Assembly (NCBI GenBank): GCA_003661945.1
Contig: QMXC01000030.1
Coordinates: forward strand, 1-9,646
DNA: 9,646 nt
Direction: 5' to 3'
Source of the DNA: Candidatus Bathyarchaeota archaeon
GTDB lineage: Archaea; Thermoproteota; Bathyarchaeia; Bathyarchaeales; UBA233
Below the pieces are notes generated by a model, which had not been told where the DNA came from, made no database searches, and saw only the letters and a program-made list of their open reading frames with translations. Both the position numbers and the translations under genes were made by a program. Shown piece after piece: positions 1 to 6,660 of this stretch; position 1 is the first letter of the stretch; each line of letters starts with the position of its first letter.

Positions 1-1
1 C

Positions 2-1075
2 ATATGGCTAAGGCTGAGCAAAAAATCGTTTGAAAAAGGACTGAACACGTTCAAGTATATCGGAAAAGTTCTAATCCGGCTGTTCAAAAGCGAGTTGCCA
101 ATAATCGAGAAAATGCAGGTAACATTCATAACGGACCCGGAGAAAATCAAGGAAATTTATCAAGAAGCCATGAGGATTTACGAAGAACGCGACGCTAGGG
201 CTAGAGGGCTCAAGGACGAGGAAGTGGACATGTTCTACGGCTGCACCTTGTGTCAATCCTTCGCCCCTTCACATGTCTGCGTAATTACCCCTCAGCGTTA
301 CTCAAACTGCGGTGCAATAAGCTGGTTTGACGCGCGAGCAGCTGCAAGAGTCGACCCGAAAGGCCCGCTCTTCCCAATCGAGAAAGGAGAATGCCTCGAC
401 CCCGTCAAGGGCGAATTTTCAGGCGCAAACGAAGCTGTGAAGAAGAAGTCTTTAGGCGAAGTCACAAGAGTCTGGCTTTACACGGCTTTCGGATATCCTC
501 ACACCTCTTGCGGCTGTTTCGAAGGCGTCGCCTTTTACATTCCAGAAGTCGACGGCTTCGGAATAGTTCACAGAGGTTTCCGCGACGTAACGGTTAACGG
601 TCTTCCGTTTTCAACTCTCGCAGATTCAACAGCTGGAGGACGTCAAGTCGACGGTTTCCACGGAATCTCGATAGAGTATATGCGTTCACCGAAGTTCTTA
701 CAAGCCGACGGCGGATACAAACGGGTTGTTTGGATGCCTAAAGAAGTCAAGGAGCGAGTTAAAGATTTCATTCCGAAAGAACTCGTGGACAAAATAGCAA
801 CCGAGGAAGACGCAAAAACAATAGAGGAACTGAAAGCGTTCCTCAAAGAGAAGGGGCATCCAGTTGTTGAAAGATGGAAAGAAGAAGCGCCCCTCGTGCC
901 CGTTGAGGAAGAAGCAGTAGCCGCAGAAGAACTTGCAGAATTCCCCGTTGCCACGGTTGCGGAGCTACCTATAACCGCTGGCGGATACCGAATAATCCTC
1001 AAAGACGCCAAAATCACCGCTAAAAAAGTCATCGTTATACCTGAAAAACCAAAGAAAAGACAATCTGAAAGGTGA
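2..1075 (+). CDS. cdhC: CO dehydrogenase/acetyl-CoA synthase beta subunit (acetyl-CoA synthase), 5'-truncated by the window edge
   Basis: Catalytic acetyl-CoA synthase subunit of the archaeal ACDS complex: it joins a corrinoid-bound methyl group, CO and CoA to make acetyl-CoA. The frame is open from base 2 and reads family-like sequence (KVLIRLFKSELPIIEK) upstream of the TTG at 95, so that TTG is not the start and the true start lies outside the window. There are 357 visible residues. Counted from the codon at base 2, Cys81, 84, 93 and 103 match the [4Fe-4S] ligands of the A-cluster, and the Cys-Gly-Cys at 170-172 matches the distal-nickel site. The spacings (3, 9, 10, 67, 2) equal those I recall for Moorella ACS Cys506/509/518/528/595/597. 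The C-terminus has an acidic Pro/Ala/Val linker (about 297-320) and a GGYRIILKDAKI tail typical of archaeal CdhC. The stop TGA is part of the ribosome-binding site of cdhD, so the two genes are translationally close. Confidence 0.96.
   Translation: MWLRLSKKSFEKGLNTFKYIGKVLIRLFKSELPIIEKMQVTFITDPEKIKEIYQEAMRIYEERDARARGLKDEEVDMFYGCTLCQSFAPSHVCVITPQRYSNCGAISWFDARAAARVDPKGPLFPIEKGECLDPVKGEFSGANEAVKKKSLGEVTRVWLYTAFGYPHTSCGCFEGVAFYIPEVDGFGIVHRGFRDVTVNGLPFSTLADSTAGGRQVDGFHGISIEYMRSPKFLQADGGYKRVVWMPKEVKERVKDFIPKELVDKIATEEDAKTIEELKAFLKEKGHPVVERWKEEAPLVPVEEEAVAAEELAEFPVATVAELPITAGGYRIILKDAKITAKKVIVIPEKPKKRQSER
1070..1075 (+). promoter_or_regulatory. Shine-Dalgarno site AGGTGA for cdhD
   Basis: AGGTGA is complementary to the archaeal 16S rRNA 3' end. 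It lies five bases before the ATG at 1081 and overlaps the cdhC stop codon. It decides the cdhD start: the in-frame GTG at 1072 lies inside this site and cannot be served by it. Confidence 0.75.
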
Positions 1076-1080
1076 AAACC

Positions 1081-2325
1081 ATGTCCGGTGAAAAAGAGAA
1101 AGAAAACAAAAAAGACGATATAATCCTGAAACTTGGTCCACGCCTGCTTGAGTTCCTCGCCAATCTCCAACAAGTCGAACTTGAAGATTTCGAAATGGAA
1201 GTCGAAGAGCTGGAAATCCGAATAGCCCCTACGGCGATAGCTGCTCCGCCGAAAGGGACTGCTCCACCCGTCGCTGTGCCTGCAAAAGTGAAACCAACAA
1301 GGATTCTTGAGGAAGACTTCGTTCCTCCGATTGAGGAGTATCCCGGCAAGGTTAGAGAAGTAGTTCTTGGAGCTACCAAAAGCGAAGGTGGATCAAGGGG
1401 CAAAACTTTCACCATTGGAGGAGCAGACACCCCTTCCTTCTACATTTTCGAAAAACCACCGGTTCATCCTCCGGTGGTATCCATAGATACTTTCGATATT
1501 AAGGTGCCTCTGCCTAAAGCCATACGCATGCACGTTCAAGAAGTGATGGAGGACCCTGCTGAATGGGCGAAGATGGCTGTTAACAAGTTTGGCGCTGACA
1601 TAGTTACCATACATCTGTTGAGCACCGACCCCTTGATAAAGGATGCTTCTCCAAGCGAAGCTGCGAAAACCGTTGAGGAAGTTCTACAAGCGGTTGACGT
1701 TCCGATAATCGTTGGAAGCTGCGGAGACCCGAGGAAAGACGCCAAGGTGTTTGAAAAGGTAGCTGAGGTTGCTCACGGCGAAAGAGTTATGCTGAGTTCA
1801 CTCACCCTCGAAATGGCGGAAGCAGGAACCCTCGCCGGACCGGCGAAGGCAGCTAAAGAACATGGACACGTGGTCCTAGCTTTCACGGCGATGGAACTTA
1901 ATAACGCTAAGGAACTGAACAGACGGCTCTACGAGTATCTTCCACCCGAGAGCATAGTTATGGACCTCACAACAGCCGCGTTGGGATACGGACTTGAATA
2001 CTCATTCACCATTCACGAAAGGGCGAGGCTCGCTGCATTAGCCGGAGACCCCGAGCTTCAGCATCCGGTGCTTTCAGGCTCAACAAACGCTTGGGCTGCT
2101 AGGGAAGCGTGGATGAAGCTGGGACCGGAATTTGAGCCTAGAGAGCTGAGAGGTCCACTGTGGGAGACGATAACGGCAATTTCGCTGTTGCTCGCTGGAG
2201 TTGATATTTTCATGATGATGCATCCAGCGGCTGTTAAAACGATGAAAGAGATAGTCAACAACCTCATGAATATGGGGAAAGCCAAACCCGAGAAGATAGC
2301 TGATTGGGTGACCGTGAAGATTTAG
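1081..2325 (+). CDS. cdhD: CO dehydrogenase/acetyl-CoA synthase delta subunit (small subunit of the corrinoid iron-sulfur protein)
   Basis: Small subunit of the corrinoid iron-sulfur protein. With CdhE it carries the methyl group from tetrahydro(methano)pterin to acetyl-CoA synthase. The protein is 414 residues. An N-terminal helical/acidic segment (about 10-48) is followed by a Pro/Ala-rich linker (about 49-75) and a TIM barrel from about 130 onward. Family signatures are VGSCGDPRKD (211-220), AKEHGHVVLAF (258-268), MDLTTAALGYGLEY (294-307), SGSTNAWAAREAWM (332-345) and AGVDIFMMMHP (372-382). No Fe-S cysteine motif is present, as expected, since the cluster is carried by CdhE. ATG 1081 is chosen because AGGTGA lies five bases upstream. 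The next gene starts 14 bases after the stop. Methanosarcina has cooC between cdhC and cdhD; here they adjoin. Confidence 0.96.
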   Translation: MSGEKEKENKKDDIILKLGPRLLEFLANLQQVELEDFEMEVEELEIRIAPTAIAAPPKGTAPPVAVPAKVKPTRILEEDFVPPIEEYPGKVREVVLGATKSEGGSRGKTFTIGGADTPSFYIFEKPPVHPPVVSIDTFDIKVPLPKAIRMHVQEVMEDPAEWAKMAVNKFGADIVTIHLLSTDPLIKDASPSEAAKTVEEVLQAVDVPIIVGSCGDPRKDAKVFEKVAEVAHGERVMLSSLTLEMAEAGTLAGPAKAAKEHGHVVLAFTAMELNNAKELNRRLYEYLPPESIVMDLTTAALGYGLEYSFTIHERARLAALAGDPELQHPVLSGSTNAWAAREAWMKLGPEFEPRELRGPLWETITAISLLLAGVDIFMMMHPAAVKTMKEIVNNLMNMGKAKPEKIADWVTVKI

Positions 2326-2339
2326 AAGAAGGGATGAAA

Positions 2340-3779
2340 ATGACTGAAAGGGAACTCAAAAAGAGCATAAAAGAAATCAGCCCAATAGACGTTTACAAGC
2401 TTCTCCCGAGGACAAACTGTGGAGAATGCGGCTTTCCAAACTGCATGGCTTTCGCGACAAAACTTGTTAACGGCGAGGTCGCAATAGAAGACTGCAAACC
2501 CTTGTTGAAAGAGGAGAACAAACAAGCGTACTCGAAGCTTAAGGAGCTACTGGCACCCGCTGTGAAAACCGTAACAATCGGCGCTGGAGAAAGGCTTGTC
2601 AAGGTCGGCGGAAAATACGTCATGTACCGGCACGAATTCACCTATCACAACCCAACGCCTATAGCGGTAGACGTTACCGACGAAATGGACGATAAGGAAC
2701 TCGAAGAAAGAATAAAGAAAATCGAAGGATTCAGCTACAACTACATCGGAAGAACCCTCAAGCTCGACATGGTCGCCGTAAGATCCGTGTCGAACGACCC
2801 CGACGCGTTTAAGTTAACCGTAGAAAAAGTCGCGAAAATGACCGACATGCCTCTGATTCTATGCTCTTTTAACCCATCAGTTATGGAAGCCGGCCTCGTT
2901 CAAGTTAAAGATAGGCGTCCGCTGATATACGCCGCAACTAAGGATAACTGGAAGGAGATGGCTGAACTCGCCCTCATGTATAATTGTCCTTTGGCGATAT
3001 TTGCTCCGGGCGATTTGAAGCTTCTACGGTCCCTGTCGAGAACCCTACTTGAATACGGAGTTGAAGACCTGCTGCTCGACCCCGGGACGTTTTACGATGA
3101 GGGATTATCCGACACCATAAACAACTTCACAATGATAAGAAGATGCGCATGCAAGAAAGGCGACGAACTGCTAAGCTTTCCGCTGATAGGAACCCCAATC
3201 ACCGTTTGGACAAGCGGAGAAATATCAAAAGAAATCATCCAATGGAAAGAAGCGATTTTAGCGTCTATGCTCATATCCCGATACGCTGATCTGCTCATAG
3301 TGCACAGCATAGACGGATGGGTTATCCTTCCACAAGTAATATGGAGATTCAACATTTACACGGACCCGCGGAAACCAGTCTCGGTGGAACCCGGGTTAAA
3401 AGTGTTCGGCAAACCAGACGAAAACTCGCCGGTGTTGCTTACTACAAACTATGCATTAACATACTTCACTGTTGAATCTGACATAAAATCCGCGAATCTG
3501 GACTGCTACTTGCTGGTTGTTGACACCGGAGGCATAAGCGTTGAAAGCTCAGTTGCGGGCAGATATCTAACAGCAGACACCATCGCAGACGCAGTAAAAG
3601 AGTACAAACTTGAAGAAAAAGTCAAGCACAGATACCTAATACTTCCGGGACTAGCTGCAAGGCTAAGCGGAGAAGCAGAAGACACAACCGGGTGGAGAAT
3701 CCTAGTAGGACCGAAAGACTCTTCGGGTATAGCGAAGTTCCTAAGCGAGAAATGGCCTCCAAAAGAAGGTGAAGAATAG
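2340..3779 (+). CDS. cdhE: CO dehydrogenase/acetyl-CoA synthase gamma subunit (large corrinoid iron-sulfur protein subunit)
   Basis: Large subunit of the corrinoid iron-sulfur protein. It binds the cobamide that carries the methyl group and a [4Fe-4S] cluster used in reductive activation. The protein is 479 residues from ATG 2340. The N-terminal Fe-S domain has Cys27, 30, 35 and 52 (CGECGFPNC then C after 16 residues), matching the 3/5/17 spacing of bacterial CFeSP. A TIM-barrel middle (about 90-310) contains the family stretch FTMIRRCACKKGDELLSFPL. The C-terminal cobamide-binding domain (about 355-479) includes TTNYALTYF (368-376) and ILVGPKDSSGIAKFL. Start choice: a purine-rich GAAGGG ends seven bases before 2340 and directly abuts the alternative ATG 2334. 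A TTG at 2304 would overlap cdhD by 22 bases and is less likely. It sits 14 bases behind cdhD, fitting co-translation of an equimolar heterodimer. Confidence 0.96.
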   Translation: MTERELKKSIKEISPIDVYKLLPRTNCGECGFPNCMAFATKLVNGEVAIEDCKPLLKEENKQAYSKLKELLAPAVKTVTIGAGERLVKVGGKYVMYRHEFTYHNPTPIAVDVTDEMDDKELEERIKKIEGFSYNYIGRTLKLDMVAVRSVSNDPDAFKLTVEKVAKMTDMPLILCSFNPSVMEAGLVQVKDRRPLIYAATKDNWKEMAELALMYNCPLAIFAPGDLKLLRSLSRTLLEYGVEDLLLDPGTFYDEGLSDTINNFTMIRRCACKKGDELLSFPLIGTPITVWTSGEISKEIIQWKEAILASMLISRYADLLIVHSIDGWVILPQVIWRFNIYTDPRKPVSVEPGLKVFGKPDENSPVLLTTNYALTYFTVESDIKSANLDCYLLVVDTGGISVESSVAGRYLTADTIADAVKEYKLEEKVKHRYLILPGLAARLSGEAEDTTGWRILVGPKDSSGIAKFLSEKWPPKEGEE

Positions 3780-3792
3780 TTACCCTAATTGC

Positions 3793-3809
3793 AGTTTACC
3801 TTGTAAACT
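3793..3809. repeat. Perfect 7-bp inverted repeat (AGTTTAC / GTAAACT) between cdhE and the activator gene
   Basis: The arms AGTTTAC (3793-3799) and GTAAACT (3803-3809) are exact reverse complements around a 3-base CTT centre. Flanking GC (3791-3792) and GC (3811-3812) can extend the stem by two pairs if A3810 bulges. It lies in the only sizeable gap of the cdh gene run, 14 bases after the cdhE stop and 17 bases before the next ATG. It could be an operator palindrome or an RNA hairpin. No T-run follows, so it is not a classic terminator. Confidence 0.6.
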
Positions 3810-3826
3810 AGCAAAGACCGCAAACT

Positions 3827-5764
3827 ATGGTTCATATGGAAAAGAAAATAAATAAAGTTGGTGGCGACCGAGAAACGGAGAAAAAAACAAGTAAGAAGAA
3901 AGAACGAGTAAGAATAATTTTTCATCCTCTGAACAAGGTTGTCGAAGTAGAGAAGGGAACGACTCTTCTTGAGGCTATTCGGCAAGCTGGAATACAGATC
4001 GAAGCTATATGCGGCGGGAAAGGACTGTGCGGGAAATGCAGGGCGATACTGCGTAAAGGCGAGGTTGAATACGTATCCGACGCGTATAAGAAGCATCTTT
4101 CTAGGCAGGAGATAAAAGAAGGCTACATTCTTTCATGCCAAACCCGTGTTTTAACCGACAGCGAATTCACGATACCTGTAGAAAGTCGAATCTACCGTCC
4201 AAAGATACTTCTAAGCGCAGAACTTAAAATCAAAAGGTTTCACCCTGCAGTCGGAAAGTATCTGGTGAAAGTCTCGTTGAACGAGTTTTTCATGCGGCCT
4301 TCTTTGAGACTTGAGGGGTACTCTGGGCCAAGGCCGAGGGTAAGCGACGAAATGTACAAGAAAATAGTTTCTATGGACAAGCCAGCTACCGCAACGGTAA
4401 GCTGGACAAACAAATACCCCGAAATAATCAGTGTTGAGCCGGGTGACAAGACGAAGTTTAACTACGGGCTTGCAATAGACCTTGGAACAACAACGGTCGT
4501 CGGGGTTCTCGTGGACCTGACTAATGGGGAAATCTTAGCTCGCGGTTCAACTTTGAATAAGCAGATAACCTACGGTGAAGAGCTGCTTACGAGAATTGCG
4601 TATGCAGGTAAACATCGGGAAGGGTTAAAACAGCTTCAATCAGCAGCGGTTGAAAGTATAAACGAGGTCGTCAACGGGTTGGCTTCAAGCGCTAACGTTG
4701 AAAAAGGCTGTATCACCGACGTGTGCGTGGGCGGAAACACCGTGATGAACCATCTGCTTGTTGGAAAAGACCCCGCCTACTTGGAAATGGCGAACATCGA
4801 AGTTTCGAGAGACCCGTTTGTCGTGAAAGCGAAAAAGTTAGGAATGGATGTAAACCCAGAGGCATACGTTTACTGTCTGCCAAATGTAAGCCGATTCCTA
4901 GGCGGAGACGCCGTAGGCGACGTTATAGCCTCAGGCATGCACACATCCAAAGAGCTCTCCCTACTCATCGACTTGGGAACCAACGGGGAGATAATATTCG
5001 GAAACGAGGATTGGCTCGCTTCAGCTTCATGCGCTTCGGGTCCAGCCTTTGAAGGCGCTGGAATAAAGTTTGGAATGCGGGCGATGATGGGAGCAATAGA
5101 ACACGTAAAAGTGAACCCTAAAACCTACGAGGCCTCATACACCGTTATCGGCAACACTCCCCCAAGGGGTATCTGCGGCTCCGGAATCATAGACGCCGCA
5201 GCGGAAATGTTTTCCGCCGGAATACTGGACTTCGCTGGAAAACTCGTTAAGGGCAAAACCCCCCTTGTGAGGGAAGACCCCGACGGGCTCGAGTACGTCT
5301 TGGTTCCAGCTGAAAAAACAGCGATCGGGAGAGACATAGTGATAACCCAGCGGGACATCGACTATCTTATGGACTCAAAAGCCGCTGCTTGCGGAGCCAT
5401 AGGCGTTTTGATGAAGAAGTACAAGCTTTCAATATACGACGTTAAACACGTCTACCTTGCGGGTGCCTTCGGGGCTTTCACTAACTTGGAAAACGTGATA
5501 AAGTTTGGGATTATCCCAGAATTCAAAAACGCGGAGTTCCATCCCATCGGGAACGGTTCGCTTTCAGGCGCCTACGCAACGCTGGTTTCGATGAAAAAGC
5601 GGGAAGAAGCCAGAACTATAGCTGAAAAGATGGTTTATATCGACCTTCTGGTCGACGTTGACTTCATAGAAGAATACTCCGCAGCGATCTATATACCGGG
5701 AAAAAGGGAGTTTTACCCAACATACTACTCAAAACACAAAACTTTTTCTCATAGCGCAGCTTAA
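3827..5764 (+). CDS. RACo-like reductive activator of the corrinoid protein (2Fe-2S ferredoxin plus ASKHA ATPase, DUF4445 family)
   Basis: Predicted ATP-dependent reductase that returns inactive Co(II) corrinoid protein to Co(I); the likely partner is CdhDE just upstream. The protein is 645 residues, close to bacterial RACo/AcsV. A Lys/Arg-rich leader (4-29) precedes a plant-type [2Fe-2S] domain with Cys62, 68, 71 and 104 (CGGKGLCGKC...C). A linker/middle region (about 125-210) leads to the ASKHA ATPase: phosphate-1 loop GLAIDLGTTTVVG (214-226), CVGGNTVMNHLL (300-311), phosphate-2 DLGTNGE (382-388), CASGPAFEGAG (402-412), ICGSGIIDAAAEM (449-461), DIVITQRDID (503-512) and adenosine-site VYLAGAFG (542-549). 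Methanogen RamA has C-terminal ferredoxin clusters instead, so this is the RACo architecture. ATG 3827 has no clear Shine-Dalgarno; ATG 3836 is an alternative. A tail of about 15 residues beyond the usual end is polar and aromatic. Confidence 0.9.
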   Translation: MVHMEKKINKVGGDRETEKKTSKKKERVRIIFHPLNKVVEVEKGTTLLEAIRQAGIQIEAICGGKGLCGKCRAILRKGEVEYVSDAYKKHLSRQEIKEGYILSCQTRVLTDSEFTIPVESRIYRPKILLSAELKIKRFHPAVGKYLVKVSLNEFFMRPSLRLEGYSGPRPRVSDEMYKKIVSMDKPATATVSWTNKYPEIISVEPGDKTKFNYGLAIDLGTTTVVGVLVDLTNGEILARGSTLNKQITYGEELLTRIAYAGKHREGLKQLQSAAVESINEVVNGLASSANVEKGCITDVCVGGNTVMNHLLVGKDPAYLEMANIEVSRDPFVVKAKKLGMDVNPEAYVYCLPNVSRFLGGDAVGDVIASGMHTSKELSLLIDLGTNGEIIFGNEDWLASASCASGPAFEGAGIKFGMRAMMGAIEHVKVNPKTYEASYTVIGNTPPRGICGSGIIDAAAEMFSAGILDFAGKLVKGKTPLVREDPDGLEYVLVPAEKTAIGRDIVITQRDIDYLMDSKAAACGAIGVLMKKYKLSIYDVKHVYLAGAFGAFTNLENVIKFGIIPEFKNAEFHPIGNGSLSGAYATLVSMKKREEARTIAEKMVYIDLLVDVDFIEEYSAAIYIPGKREFYPTYYSKHKTFSHSAA

Positions 5765-5799
5765 CGATACTTCGAAACACGTTTCTTAGTGACAAAAGT

Positions 5800-6660
5800 T
5801 TGCGAGTCCGTTCAAAGCTTAAAGCAAAGGCTGTAAAAACAGGCTACTGGAAGCCTGGAACAAACTTTCTGGAGAAAATAGTTGAAGCTCTAGAAGGGGA
5901 GATACGGAACGGAGACGTAGTGACCATATCAGAAAAGGCGATATCAACCGCTATAGGCAACATTATAGACGAGGACGAGGTGAAACCTGGAAAAACTGCC
6001 TATCTCCTAGCGAGATACTGGATGCGTCTGGTATGGGGCTACTTTCTAGGAATTTTAGCCCGCTTGAAGCCTCGGAATCTAGAAAGAATAAGAAATTATC
6101 CGGTGAAAGAGGGTGCTGCTCACAAACAGGTCGCTTTAAGCTATGCTGGCTTTCTGCCCGCTCTCCACGTCTGGTCGGAAGGAGGAATAGACGGAAGCAA
6201 TCTGCCTTATTCCTATGTGAGCTTACCCCTCTGCAACCCGCAAGAAATTGCAGACAAAATACGTCGATACATCAAACAAAAACTTGGAAAAAACGTTTAC
6301 GTAGTCATAGTGGACACCGACAAAACTTACTCCTTCTTTAACCTTCATTTCGCACCGCGTCCAACATGCGTTGAAGGCATATTTTCGTTCGGCGGAATAT
6401 TTGCCTACGTCTTTGGAAGATTTTTACGGCTGAAACGCAGAGCTACTCCCGTGGCAGTAGCGGGGTGCAACTTAAACGCTGACGAAGCCTTGCGTATCGC
6501 TGAAATATCCAACCGTGTTCGAGGAGTAGGCGCGGGTAGAACAGTTTGGGACATGGCTCAAATCTTTGATGTAGGGTTAACCGAAGTTTCTTGGAGCATG
6601 CTTGAGAGGGTAAAGCATAAACCTTTGGTCATCGTTAGAATGGAGAAAGGTGAGGCATGA
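5800..6660 (+). CDS. CofE-like protein (coenzyme F420-0:L-glutamate ligase superfamily), divergent
   Basis: The 286-residue protein resembles the F420-0:gamma-glutamyl ligase fold. CofE adds gamma-linked glutamates to F420 using GTP; the substrate here is unknown. Recognisable parts are the start KTGYWKPGTNFLEKIVEAL (13-31), GDVVTISEKAISTAIGNI (38-55), a central EGAAHKQVALSYAGFL (104-119) and SEGGIDGSNLPYSYVSLPL (126-144), VIVDTDKTYSFFN (169-181), and GAGRTVWDMA (244-253). Where classic CofE has a Ser-Asp-(Thr/Ser)-x-Gly-Arg segment, this protein has Asp-Thr-Asp-Lys-Thr, so substrate or nucleotide use may differ. The frame is open back to 5755 but has no ATG/GTG; TTG 5800 is the only upstream candidate, with a weak AGTGA seven bases before it. 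It lies 35 bases behind the activator gene, and its stop overlaps the acdA start, suggesting one operon. Fold assignment is fairly secure; function is not. Confidence 0.8.
   Translation: MRVRSKLKAKAVKTGYWKPGTNFLEKIVEALEGEIRNGDVVTISEKAISTAIGNIIDEDEVKPGKTAYLLARYWMRLVWGYFLGILARLKPRNLERIRNYPVKEGAAHKQVALSYAGFLPALHVWSEGGIDGSNLPYSYVSLPLCNPQEIADKIRRYIKQKLGKNVYVVIVDTDKTYSFFNLHFAPRPTCVEGIFSFGGIFAYVFGRFLRLKRRATPVAVAGCNLNADEALRIAEISNRVRGVGAGRTVWDMAQIFDVGLTEVSWSMLERVKHKPLVIVRMEKGEA
6648..6653 (+). promoter_or_regulatory. Shine-Dalgarno site AGGTGA for acdA
   Basis: AGGTGA lies inside the last codons of the CofE-like gene. It is six bases before ATG 6660 and only three before ATG 6657, which favours 6660 as the acdA start. 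It is the same motif that precedes cdhD. Confidence 0.7.

Noticed and set aside
95..1075. cdhC starting at the TTG at base 95
   Set aside because: The frame stays open to base 2 and the upstream residues read as CdhC family sequence, so the gene is truncated by the window, not started at 95.
643..1173. Long minus-strand open frame antisense to cdhC and the start of cdhD
   Set aside because: The product is Ser-rich with no recognisable domain and lies opposite two clear genes; it is a shadow of their codon use.
1072..2325. cdhD starting at the GTG at 1072
   Set aside because: That GTG lies within the AGGTGA ribosome-binding site that is correctly spaced for ATG 1081.
2304..3779. cdhE starting at the TTG at 2304
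   Set aside because: It would overlap cdhD by 22 bases with no ribosome-binding site, whereas ATG 2340 (or 2334) has a purine-rich site just upstream.
3793..3809. Inverted repeat as an intrinsic terminator after cdhE
   Set aside because: No T-tract follows the stem and same-strand genes continue, so an operator or RNA hairpin is more likely.
4723..5052. Plus-strand open frame inside the activator gene
   Set aside because: An Arg-rich run with no domain that overlaps the well-supported ASKHA ATPase in another frame.
3827..5764. Activator as a methanogen RamA orthologue
   Set aside because: RamA carries C-terminal ferredoxin-type cysteine clusters; this protein has an N-terminal [2Fe-2S] motif and no C-terminal cysteine cluster.
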